The notes under the pieces are model-generated. The model was not told the origin of the DNA and did no database searches. It saw only the letters and a list, made by a program, of their open reading frames with translations. Of a DNA stretch of 64,000 nt, positions 18,922-33,500 are shown piece after piece; position 1 is the stretch's first letter, and each line of letters opens with the position of its first letter. The position numbers and the translations under genes are program-made. The DNA comes from Morganella morganii (GTDB lineage Bacteria > Pseudomonadota > Gammaproteobacteria > Enterobacterales > Enterobacteriaceae): positions 3,224,001 to 3,288,000 of the forward strand of contig NZ_CP066129.1 of assembly GCF_019242955.1 (NCBI RefSeq). Direction: 5' to 3'.

Positions 18922-20232
18922 TCAGCGTTCCCAGTATGACTCTTCCAGGCTATCTTCCCGGTCCGGTAATCCTTTGGTCAGACGCGGTGAGTGCTGGATC
19001 AGTACCTGATAGCTGACACGGTTGGCATATTTGCAGATCTGAGCCAGTGAGGAGTATGTCAGATAGCGGCGCTGATGCTTACTGGAGTTCGGGATATTCA
19101 TCCGGTGATAGCTGTTAGCCGTAATATCATGCAGTAAGGCAGATAATGCACCATCACCGGCACCGTTGGTGTTCATAATCTTGTCCGGACCGCCCATATA
19201 CGGTTCGATATGGGAATAGACCCGTGCGGCGTCCTGACAATCTTTCCGGCGCATTGCACGGCTGAATTCATAACGGTTAAATTCGGCCAGCGCCCCCGGC
19301 AATAACGGGTGGGTGGTTTCGCGCATAAATTCTTTTTCTGAATAACCCGCCATATATAAACCGGCAGGGCCTGCGGTACACAATACCAGATCCACCCAGT
19401 CCAGCGCTTTATCTGATGCCAGCAGCGGATCGGTAAAGCCGGTCAGTGCCAGCGCCTCTTCTTCATTCATTGCCAGCACAGAAATGTTTTCTGCGAGGAA
19501 ATCACACCACCACTGCGGATCTTCCGCGATCACATGTTTGGTTCCCAGTGTCAGGATCACCGGCACATCATGTTTTTTGGCGTACTCAATAGCTTTCATG
19601 GTGGCATCCGGCATCGGTTCGCCCGGTTTGCAGCGCACCAGATAGGCGGTCAGCACCAGTGCGGAGGCTTCCGCAATAATCTCTTCCGGAATGCTTTCCG
19701 GACGCAGCTGGTTCATCAGCCCGGGGCTGATGGCAAATGTCCGCTCACCGTTTTCACTGATCAGGGTGAAACAGCGGCCAATCGGGCCGTCAACACCCTG
19801 CAAATAATTGAGATCCATGCGGCTGGATGTATTGCACAGATAATAATAGGCATAACTGCCAATCCGGATATTATTACACATCGTGCCCAGCAGTACGGAA
19901 CGGTCATCAGCCAGTACTGAGTAATTATGAAGGGTATTTCCGATGGTGCCGCCGGCAAATTCATGGGTGATCAGCGAGCGCTCAATCAGCTCACGATACA
20001 GCTCTTCAGCCACATCATCCTCAATAACCAGCGAATGCCCGCGGCTGAGCTGATAACGGCGGATAAAATCATCATCCACATTGGCTTCAATATCCACCAG
20101 CGTCTGATCAATACCGACGATATATGCGCGGGTATTTTCATCATCTTTCATCAGCTGGACGGGCTGTAATAACGGGTCACGCAGGCTGACCGGGAAGTAG
20201 TGTTTGGATTTGCGTCTGCCGGGGAATTTCAT
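18922..20232 (-). CDS. gsk: Inosine-guanosine kinase
   Basis: Gsk phosphorylates guanosine and inosine to GMP and IMP in purine salvage. It is a PfkB-family (ribokinase) fold of 436 residues against 434 in E. coli. The N-terminal substrate part (VGIDQTLVDIEANV), the central TLGTKHVI and the C-terminal anion-hole and catalytic-base motif NTNGAGDGALSALL with its catalytic Asp are present. Position next to ybaL and near hemH is the enterobacterial order, though aes and fsr of E. coli are absent. Confidence 0.96.
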   Translation of the reverse strand: MKFPGRRKSKHYFPVSLRDPLLQPVQLMKDDENTRAYIVGIDQTLVDIEANVDDDFIRRYQLSRGHSLVIEDDVAEELYRELIERSLITHEFAGGTIGNTLHNYSVLADDRSVLLGTMCNNIRIGSYAYYYLCNTSSRMDLNYLQGVDGPIGRCFTLISENGERTFAISPGLMNQLRPESIPEEIIAEASALVLTAYLVRCKPGEPMPDATMKAIEYAKKHDVPVILTLGTKHVIAEDPQWWCDFLAENISVLAMNEEEALALTGFTDPLLASDKALDWVDLVLCTAGPAGLYMAGYSEKEFMRETTHPLLPGALAEFNRYEFSRAMRRKDCQDAARVYSHIEPYMGGPDKIMNTNGAGDGALSALLHDITANSYHRMNIPNSSKHQRRYLTYSSLAQICKYANRVSYQVLIQHSPRLTKGLPDREDSLEESYWER

Positions 20233-20327
20233 AAAGGTTCATGGCCGGAAAAAAAGATGCCGTATTTTATCATAACCAAAAAGAGAATGTGAGCGGACAG
20301 AACCCTTAATGCCCGCTCAACCGGAAA

Positions 20328-21323
20328 CTATGCTGATTTTTTTCTGTTAACAAACATATTCCATGCAAAAACTGCCATCACAGAGAGGATAAACCCTAAA
20401 AAGGCAGATGCAATAAGATACATTTTAGCACCGGGGCCGTCTTTCACCACCGGCAGAGCCGGGGATTCGGTCACGGTAAACGGAACAATATCCACAGAGA
20501 ACGGCGCGATGCTTTTGATACTCTTCAGTGTATAGGCTCTGTCCAGAAGATCTGCATCCACCGCCGGTAAATCTAATGCTTTCAGTGAATTTGTCATCTG
20601 CATAATTGCAGGGCGGCCCATCGCACTGTAAGCCGCAACCGGATCAGCTTCCGGATTCTGAGGCGGAACAGATGCTGTCGCCGGTGCAATGCGTTCTGCC
20701 GCTTCCAGGTAAGCCAGAGTCTGTTCACGCTGATGCTCTGCTTTGACCAGCGCCACACTATACTGGCTCTGACCGGCACTCAGTGCAGCAGCCAGGTTTT
20801 CCTGTAACTGCATCTGCATGACGTTCTGGCTGTATTGCGCGGTGTAATCGAGATAATCCGATAACATCCGCTGCGCTGTCTGCGGATCAGCCGCAGTGAA
20901 CGTCACCTCGGCAGTGGCCGGTTTCAGGATATCGCCATCGGTCTTTTTAAAACCAAAAGTACCGGAAGCCGCGGTATCGCCCGGTAAGCTCAGAAATGAT
21001 TTCTGTACTGACGGTGCCTGCCAGACAGTACTGAAAACATTGAACGCCGCAGGCAGATCCGAGACGGCTGACACATTGAGTGCGTTCATCTGCAAGCGAA
21101 TTTTATTCAGCTCAGGCATATCACGCAGCTCTGTTGCCGTCACTTCCGCAGTACTGGTCCACTTTTGCGGCAGTATTTTGGAGACACCAAAACCGGCTGC
21201 GGCGAACAATACGGTCACAATGACGATAAAAACTTTATAGCGGTATAACAGTTTCAGAAGATCAATAATATCGATCTCGTCATTATTAAGGTTCACTGAA
21301 CCCTTCTCACTCACCATGTCCAT
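20328..21323 (-). CDS. Wzz-family polysaccharide chain-length determinant
   Basis: An inner-membrane polysaccharide co-polymerase of 331 residues. A cytoplasmic tail (NDEIDIIDLLKLLYRYK) leads to helix 1 at about 31-50. A periplasmic domain of about 240 residues follows, with a coiled-coil stretch near 150-210, and helix 2 lies at about 301-323 before a basic end (NRKKSA). This topology and the IDLLKLL start fit the Wzz/FepE family, which sets the length of O-antigen or enterobacterial common antigen chains. It sits alone between gsk and hemH, outside any polysaccharide cluster, a place where E. coli has aes. Which polymer it controls cannot be seen. Confidence 0.8.
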   Translation of the reverse strand: MDMVSEKGSVNLNNDEIDIIDLLKLLYRYKVFIVIVTVLFAAAGFGVSKILPQKWTSTAEVTATELRDMPELNKIRLQMNALNVSAVSDLPAAFNVFSTVWQAPSVQKSFLSLPGDTAASGTFGFKKTDGDILKPATAEVTFTAADPQTAQRMLSDYLDYTAQYSQNVMQMQLQENLAAALSAGQSQYSVALVKAEHQREQTLAYLEAAERIAPATASVPPQNPEADPVAAYSAMGRPAIMQMTNSLKALDLPAVDADLLDRAYTLKSIKSIAPFSVDIVPFTVTESPALPVVKDGPGAKMYLIASAFLGFILSVMAVFAWNMFVNRKKSA

Positions 21324-21494
21324 AGCACCCGTTCTGTTTGCGATGAAATATCAAATTTCACTTAAAATCAGCAATAATATCTGTCAATTTTAAGCCAATT
21401 AATTGTTACATGTTTAATGTTAACATTAATTCCTTAAAATTCTACGCATAACAGTGGTATATTTCGGACTATTCCAGATTGGAACGCAAAAAAA

Positions 21495-22451
21495 CTAGCC
21501 TACCAGCTCGTGTAATAGTTTTATATGAATATCATCATCATTCAGCGATTCAATGTAATGATATTCCTCCCCTCCGGAAGATAAAAATAACCCTTTATTC
21601 TGTTCCTTAATCTCTTCTAATGTCTCAAGGCAGTCAGCCGAAAATCCCGGACACATCACCTGAACAGACCTTACTCCTCCTAAGGGTAATCCCTTCATTG
21701 TTTCATCCGTATAAGGCGTCAGCCACGGCTCCCGGCCAAAGCGGGATTGATAAGTGTGCATGATATGTTCAGCCGGGAAACGGAGCCGCTCCCGCAGTAA
21801 TGCCGTTGTTGCCTCACATTCTGCCGGATAAATATCCCCCTCTTCCGCATAGCGGACAGGAATACCGTGATAGGACAAGATCAGCCGGTCCGGCTCCCCG
21901 TGCTCCGCAAAAGCCGCCTCCGCCGATTGTGCCAGCGCCTCAATATAGAGCGGATGCGTCGCATAACTGCGGATAAAATTGAGTGACGGAAAGGTCCGGC
22001 GGCGTTTAAAGATATCTGCCAGCCCGTCAAACACCGCACCGGTGGTTGAGCAGGAATACTGCGGATACAGCGGCAGGACATCCAGATGCGTCACGCCCTG
22101 CTCCAGCAGAGTATCAACAGCGGATTCCAGCGATGGCGAACCATAGCTCATTCCCAGCGCCACCGGTGTACCCGGCAGCTGTGCGGCCAGTGCTGCCTGC
22201 TGACGGCGGCTGTACACCAGCAGAGGAGAGCCCTCCTCCATCCAGATCGACTGATACAGCTTTGCCACACGCGGTGAACGGAACGGCAGCACAATGCCGC
22301 GTAAAATACACTGCCAGAGCAGCGGAGAGACATCCACCACACGCGGGTCACTCAGGAACTGCTTCAGATAGCGTTTTACCGCCGGGGTTTCCGGCGCATC
22401 CGGAGTGCCTAAGTTAACCAGTAAAACGCCGCGTTTGTGTTGATTTGTCAT
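21495..22451 (-). CDS. hemH: Ferrochelatase
   Basis: HemH inserts Fe2+ into protoporphyrin IX, the last step of haem synthesis, at the inner membrane. The 318 residues cover the family length (320 in E. coli). Motifs include [12 protein letters not shown] at the start, [15 protein letters not shown], the catalytic-His region [15 protein letters not shown] (equivalent of His194), and [15 protein letters not shown] (Glu264 region). It is transcribed alone, downstream of a repeat array that separates it from adk. Confidence 0.97.
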   Translation of the reverse strand: MTNQHKRGVLLVNLGTPDAPETPAVKRYLKQFLSDPRVVDVSPLLWQCILRGIVLPFRSPRVAKLYQSIWMEEGSPLLVYSRRQQAALAAQLPGTPVALGMSYGSPSLESAVDTLLEQGVTHLDVLPLYPQYSCSTTGAVFDGLADIFKRRRTFPSLNFIRSYATHPLYIEALAQSAEAAFAEHGEPDRLILSYHGIPVRYAEEGDIYPAECEATTALLRERLRFPAEHIMHTYQSRFGREPWLTPYTDETMKGLPLGGVRSVQVMCPGFSADCLETLEEIKEQNKGLFLSSGGEEYHYIESLNDDDIHIKLLHELVG

Positions 22452-22540
22452 CAGAAAATCCTGTCAGCAACTAGAATGATTGTCAGGGTAATGTATTGTC
22501 AGTAATGATTCTTATTCTTTTCTGCCATGTTCTTCATGTT

Positions 22541-23110
22541 CTTCATCCTTTTGTCCGCAGGTTCGTTGGCTGCTCTCTGTCACCCCGGTCACATACTGAT
22601 GTATGCTCCCGGTGTGCCTTCGTTTGCCGCCTGCCTGCAAACAAAATGATTTTGAACACCGTCCTTCATCCTTACACCCGCAGGTTCACCGGCTGCTCTC
22701 TGTCACCCCGGTCACATACTGATGTATGCTCACGGTGTGCCTTCGTTTGCCGCCTGCCTGCAAACAAAATGATTTTGAACACCGTCCTTCATCCTTACAT
22801 CCGCAGGTTCGTTGGCTGCTCTCTGTCACCCCGGTCACATACTGATGTATGCTCCCGTGTGCCTTCGTTTGCCGCCTGCCTGCAAACAAAATGATTTTGA
22901 ACACCGTCCTTCATCCTTACATCCGCAGGTTCACCGGCTGCTCTCTGTCACCCCGGTCACATACTGATGTATGCTCACGGTGTGCCCTCGTTTGCCGCCT
23001 GCCTGCAAACAAAATGATTTTGAACATCGTCCTTCATTCTTACACCCGCAGGTTCGTTGGCTGCTCTCTGTCACCCCGGTCACATACTGATGTATGCTCA
23101 CGGTGTGCCG
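22541..23110. repeat. 123-bp tandem repeat array, four full copies plus a partial fifth
   Basis: Units begin at GTTC positions 22561, 22684, 22807, 22929 and 23052, with spacings of 123, 123, 122 and 123. Unit three lacks one G. Each contains an imperfect hairpin (CACCCCGGTCACATAC, TGAT, GTATGCTCCCGGTGTG). Units 1, 3 and 5 carry TTCGTTGG while 2 and 4 carry TTCACCGG, so the array is built of 246-bp dimers. The region fills the 715-bp gap between hemH and adk. Frames open through the repeats exist because 123 is a multiple of three, but they lack coding character. Confidence 0.95.
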
Positions 23111-23121
23111 CAGATCAGGAT

Positions 23122-23146
23122 AAAAAAAGGCAGCCGTTTGGCTGCC
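23122..23146 (-). terminator. Terminator after adk
   Basis: On the minus strand GGCAGCC AAAC GGCTGCC is followed by seven T, about 20 bases beyond the adk stop. Confidence 0.92.
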
Positions 23147-23166
23147 TGACAGAAATAAGTGCCGGA

Positions 23167-23838
<672 letters not shown>

Positions 23839-23936
23839 TTATAATTCGGATAAAAACAAGCTACCATACCATTTGTCAGGGTATGGACTCAAGAAAAGCG
23901 GGGAAACTCTCCCGTTCGTTTTTACTGATTTCAATG

Positions 23937-23974
23937 AAAAAACCACATGATTATCATGAAATCATGTGGTTTTT
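23937..23974. terminator. Terminator between htpG and adk
   Basis: A long perfect stem, AAAACCACATGATT / AATCATGTGGTTTT, with a 7-base loop (ATCATGA). It is symmetric, so it works for htpG on the minus strand and could act in the other direction. Confidence 0.88.
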
Positions 23975-24022
23975 AAGCGGGTTATGCGCGATTGCGCTCA
24001 CCCGGCGCGGGAACGCCTGTTT

Positions 24023-25897
24023 TTAGCCTAATAACAGACTATTCATCCGGGAAACGAATTCGTTCGGATCTTCCAGGGTTCCGCGTTCAACAAACAGTGC
24101 CTGATCGAGCAGCAGATTGATCCAGTCGGCAAAGCGGCTTTCGTCCTGCTGATCTGCGGCCAGTTTCACCAGCGGATGCTCCGGGTTCAGCTCAAAGTTA
24201 TATTTCACTTCCGGTGCCTGCTGACCGGCTGCGGCGAACAGTTTCGCCATCTGCGTACTCATGTCATCCGCATCAGTGGTCACAATCGCCGGCGTTGACG
24301 TCAGACGGTGTGTCAGTTTCACTTCTTTCACACGGTCACCGAGCAGTGTTTTCACACGATCAATAAACGGCGCCAGCTCTTTGTCTGCTTCTTCTTTCGC
24401 TGCCGGATCTTCATCCGCCAGTTTTTCCAGCGATTCATCCGCCTTGCTGACAGACTGGAAGGTTTTACCATCAAATTCATTGAGGTAATTCATCATCCAC
24501 TCATCGATACGATCGGAGAGCAGCAGTACTTCAATGCCTTTCTTACGGAATAACTCCAGATGCGGGCTGTTTTTCGCCGCTGCATAGCTGTCTGCGGTGA
24601 TGTAGTAAATTTTTTCCTGACCTTCCGCCATGCGGGAAACATAATCCGCCAGGGAAACGGTCTGTGCGGAGCTGTCTTCTTTCGTGCTGGCAAAACGCAG
24701 CAGTTTGGCGATCAGTTCCGCATTGGTGCTGTCCTCACCCGGGCCTTCTTTCAGAACCAGACCGAACTGCTGCCAGAAAGTCTGGTATTTTTCAGCGTCA
24801 TTGTTCGCCAGTTTCTCCAGCATCTGCAGAACACGTTTGGTCAGTGCACTGCGCAGGCTGCGGGTCACAGCGCTGTCCTGTAAAATTTCACGGGAGACGT
24901 TCAGCGGCAGATCATTCGAATCTATCAGACCGCGTACAAAGCGCAGGTAGTTCGGCATGAACTGTTCCGCATCATCCATAATAAAGACGCGCTGGACATA
25001 CAGGCTCAGACCGCGGCGCTGGTCGCGGTGCCACAGGTCAAACGGTGCCACGGACGGGATATAGAGCAGGCTGGTGTACTCCTGCTTCCCTTCCACGCGG
25101 TTATGCGCCCATGTCAGCGGATCAGCGAAATCATGGGAGAGATGCTTGTAAAACTCATTATATTCTTCATCACTGATGTCGTTCTTATTGCGCGTCCACA
25201 GTGCCTGAGCTTTGTTGATTTTTTCCCAGATGACAGTACCATCTTCTTCATTTTTGCTTTCGATTTCCACCGGCAGCGCGATATGGTCAGAATACTTGCC
25301 GATAACCGAGCGCAGACGCCAGTCATCCAGGAACTCATCTTCCCCTTCACGGAAATGCAGGGTGATATCGGTTCCGCGTGAATCCTTATGGGTTTTGGCG
25401 ATAGAGTAATCCCCTTCCCCTTCAGACTCCCAGAACACCGCCTGGTCAGACGGCACACCCGCTGCACGGGTGATAACAGTGACTTTGTCCGCCACGATAA
25501 AGGCGGAATAGAACCCCACCCCGAACTGCCCGATCAGCTGGCTGTCTTTTGCCGCGTCAGAGCCGAGTGATTCCAGGAATGCTTTGGTGCCGGATTTGGC
25601 AATCGTACCCAGATTGTCGATGACTTCATCGCGGGTCATCCCGATACCGTTATCACTGATGGTCAGTGTACGCTTTTCTTTATCAGCGGACAGACGGACA
25701 TGCAGATCACCATCGTTTTCATACAGTGAACTGTCAGATAAGGCACGGAAACGCAGCTTATCGGCCGCATCAGAGGCGTTGGAGATAAGCTCGCGCAGGA
25801 AAATTTCTTTGTTGGAATAAAGTGAGTGGATCATTAACTGCAGAAGTTGTTTTACTTCTGACTGAAAACCACGGGTTTCTTGTTCTTGCAGACTCAT
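24023..25897 (-). CDS. htpG: HtpG, bacterial Hsp90 chaperone
   Basis: An ATP-dependent dimeric chaperone of 624 residues. The N-terminal GHKL ATPase carries [14 protein letters not shown] with the catalytic Glu in FLREL, DNGIGM, and the lid [11 protein letters not shown]. The middle domain has [10 protein letters not shown] with its ATPase Arg, and a C-terminal dimerisation domain follows. Full length for the family. A sigma-32-like promoter lies about 60 bases upstream, consistent with heat induction. It lies between recR and adk. Confidence 0.98.
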   Translation of the reverse strand: MSLQEQETRGFQSEVKQLLQLMIHSLYSNKEIFLRELISNASDAADKLRFRALSDSSLYENDGDLHVRLSADKEKRTLTISDNGIGMTRDEVIDNLGTIAKSGTKAFLESLGSDAAKDSQLIGQFGVGFYSAFIVADKVTVITRAAGVPSDQAVFWESEGEGDYSIAKTHKDSRGTDITLHFREGEDEFLDDWRLRSVIGKYSDHIALPVEIESKNEEDGTVIWEKINKAQALWTRNKNDISDEEYNEFYKHLSHDFADPLTWAHNRVEGKQEYTSLLYIPSVAPFDLWHRDQRRGLSLYVQRVFIMDDAEQFMPNYLRFVRGLIDSNDLPLNVSREILQDSAVTRSLRSALTKRVLQMLEKLANNDAEKYQTFWQQFGLVLKEGPGEDSTNAELIAKLLRFASTKEDSSAQTVSLADYVSRMAEGQEKIYYITADSYAAAKNSPHLELFRKKGIEVLLLSDRIDEWMMNYLNEFDGKTFQSVSKADESLEKLADEDPAAKEEADKELAPFIDRVKTLLGDRVKEVKLTHRLTSTPAIVTTDADDMSTQMAKLFAAAGQQAPEVKYNFELNPEHPLVKLAADQQDESRFADWINLLLDQALFVERGTLEDPNEFVSRMNSLLLG

Positions 25898-25945
25898 GAA
25901 TAACCTCAGACTGACTTATCAACGAAAAAAAACAGGATAAAAATC

Positions 25946-25973
25946 AGGTGGGGCCGGTCTTCAGATTTTCAAG
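25946..25973 (-). promoter_or_regulatory. Sigma-32-like promoter of htpG
   Basis: On the minus strand CTTGAAA (25967-25973) is followed after 13 bases by CCCCACCT (25946-25953), matching the heat-shock consensus CTTGAAA-N13-17-CCCCATNT except for the last bases. Confidence 0.7.
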
Positions 25974-26059
25974 GCAAACGGGGAATTTTTTGTGACAATT
26001 CTGAGGAAAAGTGACAGACGGCGCAGGCCGTCTGTCCGGATAACAGGCAGAAACCGCCG

Positions 26060-26676
26060 TCAGTAATCGCTGTTGTAACGGATTTTCTGACGTCCGGCGA
26101 TGGAGTGGGACAAGGTTGTGCCATCCACCATTTCCAGTTCGCCCCCGACCGGTACGCCGTGAGCGATACGGCTGGCTGAAACATCATACTGCGCGCACAT
26201 TTCCGCAATATAATTGGCCGTCGCTTCCCCTTCCACTGTCGGATTGGTCGCCAGGATCACCTCATTGAGGGTTTCCTGAGACAGCCGCTCCTCCAGTTTA
26301 TCCAGCCCGATATCAGCAGGACCGATACCGTCCAGCGGCGACAGGTGTCCCATCAGCACAAAGTAACGGCCGGAGAACTGCCCTGTCTGCTCGATAGCGT
26401 GGATATCCGCAGGACTTTCCACCACACAGATAAGGCCGGTCTGCTGACGGCGCGGATTGGCACAGATAGTACACTGCTCCTGCTCGGTAAAGGTCCGGCA
26501 GTCGCGGCAGTGGCCGATTTCCGACATCGCGCGGGTCAGCGCCTGCGCCAGACGCATGCCGCCGCTGCGGTCACGCTGTAACAGCTGAAACGCCATACGC
26601 TGGGCCGATTTCGGCCCGACGCCCGGCAGACAGCGCAGGGCGTCCATCAGTGCTTCAAGAAGCGGACTGGTTTGCA

Positions 26677-26677
<1 letters not shown>
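26060..26677 (-). CDS. recR: Recombination mediator RecR
   Basis: RecR works with RecF and RecO to load RecA at single-strand gaps. The 205 residues match E. coli RecR (201) with a four-residue longer tail. A helix-hairpin-helix ([12 protein letters not shown]), a zinc finger (CRDC and CTIC with flanking Cys, about residues 57-72) and a Toprim domain ([20 protein letters not shown]) follow in order. Its ATG overlaps the TGA of ybaB by one base (TGATG), so the two are translationally coupled. Confidence 0.97.
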
Positions 26678-28985
<2,308 letters not shown>

Positions 28986-29080
28986 GGATTCCGCAGAGAG
29001 TGAACATGATTTTCCATCATGCTACCACAGCCTCACCACAATGGGCGAGGCTGAGTTTGCGTTTAATACAGGGGAAAGAC

Positions 29081-29632
29081 TCAGCCGCCGGCATATTCCA
29101 GCAGGCAGAAGCTGTGCACACCTTCCGCTTCAAGGCGTTCGGCGCCGCCGAGATCCGGCAGGCCGATAATAAAGGCGGCTTCATGCACTTCACCGCCCAG
29201 GCGGCGGATCAGGCGGATAGTTGCGTTCACGGTGCCGCCGGTGGCCAGCAGGTCATCGACAACCAGCACACTGTCACCACTGCTGATGCTGTCTTTGTGC
29301 ATCTCCAGCGTGTCAGTGCCGTATTCCAGATCATAGGTCTCGCTGAGGGTATCACACGGTAATTTCCCTTTTTTGCGGACCGGCACAAAGCCGACACCCA
29401 GACGTAACGCAACCGGTGCGCCGAATAAGAATCCACGGGCTTCAGTGCCCACGACTTTGGTGATCCCTTTGTCTGCGAAATGCTCCACCAGCATATCAAT
29501 CGTCAGACGATACGCTTCCGGATTAGCCAGTAATGTGGTGATGTCGCGAAACAGTACCCCTTCCTTAGGATAGTCAGGGATAGTCCGGATACTTTCTTTA
29601 ATAAATTGCAGTTGTTCAGCAGTTGCGCTCAT
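29081..29632 (-). CDS. apt: Adenine phosphoribosyltransferase
   Basis: Apt converts adenine and PRPP to AMP. The PRPP-binding motif [13 protein letters not shown] and the loop [12 protein letters not shown] are intact, and GKLP follows. I start at MSATAEQL (29632, 183 aa), which aligns with E. coli MTATAQQL; the ATG four codons upstream at 29644 is possible, and neither has a strong ribosome site. It lies between dnaX and priC; ybaN of E. coli is absent. Confidence 0.94.
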   Translation of the reverse strand: MSATAEQLQFIKESIRTIPDYPKEGVLFRDITTLLANPEAYRLTIDMLVEHFADKGITKVVGTEARGFLFGAPVALRLGVGFVPVRKKGKLPCDTLSETYDLEYGTDTLEMHKDSISSGDSVLVVDDLLATGGTVNATIRLIRRLGGEVHEAAFIIGLPDLGGAERLEAEGVHSFCLLEYAGG

Positions 29633-29808
29633 AATAGGTGCCATAGAGATAACACGAAACCTCAGAATCTATGCAAATCAGGGGAAAATTGCAACCGTAT
29701 CCCGTGACTTTGCCGATTATTTGTTGTTTTATATCAAACAGACTAAAAAATGCTCCTGTAACTATGATCTTCAACAACGATCCCGGGCACATTTCACTGA
29801 GGCGGATA

Positions 29809-30354
29809 ATGAACACCAGACAATTGTTACAGGCGCTGCGGCAGAAAATCAGCGTACTGGAAACACAGATTGCACCGATAGCGGACCGGGAACTGAGCCA
29901 GCGCCGCTTCGATGATACCCTGTTCGCCGCCCGTAATAAAACCCTTCGCCTCTGTATGGATGAATTACTGCACCATACTGACCAGCTTGAGCAGTGCGCG
30001 GATGAGAACCGGGCGGAACAGGTACGCTTCCTGGCCGAAAAAATTGTCGCCCAGATTGCGGCACTGAACCGCGAGGCCGCCACACAGTCACTGCGGCAGA
30101 AAGAGCAGGGCTATGTGAAACGGGACAGTCAGGTGGATCTGTATCAGCGCCTGGCACAACATCAGGATTATGAACGCCGCCTGGCACAAATGACCGATGA
30201 CCGCGAACTGGCTCTCGGCCGCGCACAGACCTTTGCCGAACAACAAAAAATCCAGAAAGAACTGGCGGCGCTGGCCGGACGCCTTGTCCGCTGCCGTCAG
30301 GCTTTACAGCGCATTGAACGGCAGATTGAACGCCACGACGGCACCGAATTTTAA
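29809..30354 (+). CDS. priC: Primosomal replication protein PriC (N'')
   Basis: PriC helps restart stalled forks by loading DnaB. The 181-residue, highly helical, Arg/Gln-rich protein aligns with E. coli PriC: a conserved RFDDTLFAARNKTL block and a C-terminal HQDYERRLAQM and RCRQALQRIE. The ATG at 29809 has GAGGCGG 5 bases away, while the longer frame from 29671 runs through the apt promoter region. It is divergent from apt and followed 18 bases later by ybaM, as in E. coli. Confidence 0.88.
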   Translation: MNTRQLLQALRQKISVLETQIAPIADRELSQRRFDDTLFAARNKTLRLCMDELLHHTDQLEQCADENRAEQVRFLAEKIVAQIAALNREAATQSLRQKEQGYVKRDSQVDLYQRLAQHQDYERRLAQMTDDRELALGRAQTFAEQQKIQKELAALAGRLVRCRQALQRIERQIERHDGTEF

Positions 30355-30372
30355 TCAGACAGCGGATATCCC

Positions 30373-30537
30373 ATGAGTCTTGAAAATGCCCCCGATGAGG
30401 TAAAACTGGCGGTCGATCTTATCTGCCTGCTGGAAGAGAACCGTATCCCGGCCGAAACCGTGCTCGCGGCGTTACAGATTGTCCGCCGCGATTATGAAAA
30501 CAAACTGCGCGATACTGACGGTGATCAGGCCGGCTGA
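30373..30537 (+). CDS. ybaM: YbaM family small protein, 54 aa
   Basis: The frame starts [17 protein letters not shown] and ends DTDGDQAG, almost matching E. coli YbaM (53 aa, [17 protein letters not shown]). The function is not known. Its helical, acidic sequence includes a [16 protein letters not shown] segment. It follows priC and overlaps the 3' end of convergent mscK by 13 bases. Confidence 0.92.
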   Translation: MSLENAPDEVKLAVDLICLLEENRIPAETVLAALQIVRRDYENKLRDTDGDQAG

Positions 30538-33500
30538 GCGCCGTCATCCTTCTCTTTTCCCTGCACCTGCACTTCTTTGCCGCTGTTCTGATCGTGGAGA
30601 TACACTTCCAGCTGGTTGAAGGCGATATTGATATCGTTTTCACGCGCCATCCGGTCAATAGCACGGTTCACTTCATCCGTAGTGGCACTGCGGTCGCCGA
30701 TGGTGCGCACATAGAAACGCAGCTGGTGATCAAGGCTGCTGGCACCAAACTCGGTGAAATACACGCCCGGCGCCGGATCTGTCATCACTTTCGGGTTATC
30801 TGTGGCCGCTTTCAGCAGAACCTCTTTCACTTTCGCCAGATCTGAACCGTAAGCCACCCCGACATTAATCACAATCCGCGTTACCGTATCGGAGAGCGAC
30901 CAGTTGGTCAGGCGCTCGGTCATAAAAGCTTTGTTCGGGATAATGACCTCTTTGCGGTCAAAATCAATTACCGTGGTTGCACGGATGCGGATCTTGTTAA
31001 CTGTCCCGGAGAAGGTGCCGATAGTGACAGTATCGCCGATACGGATCGGGCGTTCGAACAGAATAATGATACCTGAGACAAAGTTGGCGAAGATCTCCTG
31101 TAACCCGAAGCTGAGGCCGAAGGTCAGGGCTGCCGCCAGCCACTGTAATTTACCCCACGACACCCCGAGAGTCCCGAATGCGGCAATGGTTCCGATCCCG
31201 ACAATCAGGTACGTCAGAATAGTGGTGATGGCATACGACGTTCCCTGACGCAGCGAGAGCCGCGAAAGCACAAGAACTTCCAGTAAACCGGGCAGGTTGC
31301 GCATCATTATCCAGGACACCACCACAATCAGCACCGACAGAATCAGATCGCCGAGCGTGACCGCTTCCACCACATTCCCCAGCGTGGTATCCACGTTGTA
31401 ATGCCACAGTGTGATACTGTCGAAGAAAGAGAAAATAGTAATAAAATCAGACCATATTCCGTAGAATGCGGCGGCAAAGACAATAAACAGCACCATGGAT
31501 GTCAGGCGCAGCGACTGCTGGTTAATCAGCTCCATCGACATCGGCGGCTCTTCCACAATCATATCCGGGACATCATCCCCGTCATGCTGTTCTTTAAGCT
31601 GGATCTGCTGTTTCTGACGGCGGGCCAGCGCACGCTGATAGGTCAGACGCCGTGCCGCCAGTGCCAGGCCGCGCAAACTGGAGTGATACACGATATACCA
31701 CAACAGCAGCAGATAGAGGCTGTCTATCCAGCGGCTGCTCAGGCGCAGTGCGGTGTAGTAATACCCCAGCCCGACCAGCACCACCAGCACCAGAGGGGAG
31801 AACGTCAGCAAGGTCAGCAGGACAGCCCGCACCAGGTGAGAGCCCTTTTCGCGCCAGATCTCAATGCAGAACGGCAGTGTGAAGATAAAGACAAATACCA
31901 GTGCCACCGGCACCACCAGCTGTCCTATCACATCGTCCACCAGACGCAGCGGGTATTCCATACCGTAAGCCGCCCACAGCATAATCGGCAGCAGAGGCAG
32001 AGCCAGGCGCAGCAGTCTGCGGCGGCCGGTCCGGCAGATTTCCGGATCAATACCGAAGTGCGTGACGGCGATCCCTTCCGGTTTCATAATCCGGTAACTC
32101 CACTCAAACAGCACCCAGAAGAGTGCCAGCTGGCGGGAGATAGTCCACATCAGCGCGGAATCCGCGCTGCCGGTTTTCAGACAGAAATACCCGAAAGCAA
32201 TCACAAACAGCGAGGAAGGCAGGGTTTTGATCAGCATCAGCCCCAGCGCCATCGGGGTGTAGATCTGACGGTCTTTTTTCAGACGCCCGACATTGGTATT
32301 AATTTCAGCCAGTTTGGTATCTATATTCTTGGTACCGAAACGCAGCAGCAGCGCAATAATCAGCAGCGGAACGGTAATAAAGAGGGAATCGACAAAGCCG
32401 TTGATCAGACTTTGCAGCGACCAGTTCAGATCCAGTGACGTCAGTTCCTGTTTAACCGCACCCGGGAAGGACTGAAACCAGGCCAGGTTGACCGGTTTGT
32501 TACTGTTGACCCAGAAAATCTGCTGCGCGAGGGTTTTCTCCAGTGAGGCGACCACCGTCACGAGCTGAGTCTGATCCAGTTGCAGGTTAATCGCCTGGGA
32601 AATCTGATTACCCATCTGGGTGTTCAGCTGATCCAGCAGATCCTGACGGACAGACACCACCTGTACCAGCGCATGCTTCTGTGCCCGCAGCTCTGCTTCC
32701 GTTTCCGGCATATCATGCGTTTTGGCATATTCATCAATCAGGGTGCTGACAAAACTGTCCGGCTGATAGAGCTTGTCACGCTGCTGGTTGATTTCAAACT
32801 GTTCCAGACGCATGTCGGCGATTCTGTCCGGTAAATCCTTAATCAGCAGATCCGGCGGCAAATCGATCTGCTCTTTAAACAGGATACGGGAGAGCAGCAG
32901 GCTGCCGCGCAGCACGGTGATCTGCTCTTTGAGGTTGCGCTCGGATTGCAGTGCGCGGTCAAGAATACTGCGGACTTTGATGGTACGCTGCACCAGCTGG
33001 TTATTGTCACGGGTGGCGGCGACCAGTTTTTCACTTAATTCATGGTTCAGGGCAATTTCACGCAGCACCAGCGGATCATCCCGCATATTGCGCTGGGTAT
33101 CATCCGAGCTCTGTGCTTCTTTTGCCGCCTCTTCCGAATAATCCAGCCGTTTGCTGCTGACCGTTTCCTGAATCACATCGATATAGCTTTCCAGCTGTTT
33201 GATGTGTTCACCCACATAATCACGCTGCACCTGAAGCAGATTCTGTAATTGCGTATTCGACTGCAATGCACGCTTCTGATAATCAATCTGCTGCTGTAAG
33301 TAATACTGCTCCACCTGAAGAGACTCGATTTCAGTCGGCCTCAGTACTTTCTGAGCCGCCATAGAGTCATTCAGTTCAACACGGATTTGCTGTAAACGCT
33401 GCACATTGGCATACATGATATTCTGCGCGCGCTCCGGCTGGGTCTGGAGAGCAATCAGATCACTGTTATAAGAAGAGAGGTTATTTTGTGCGGTCTGCAA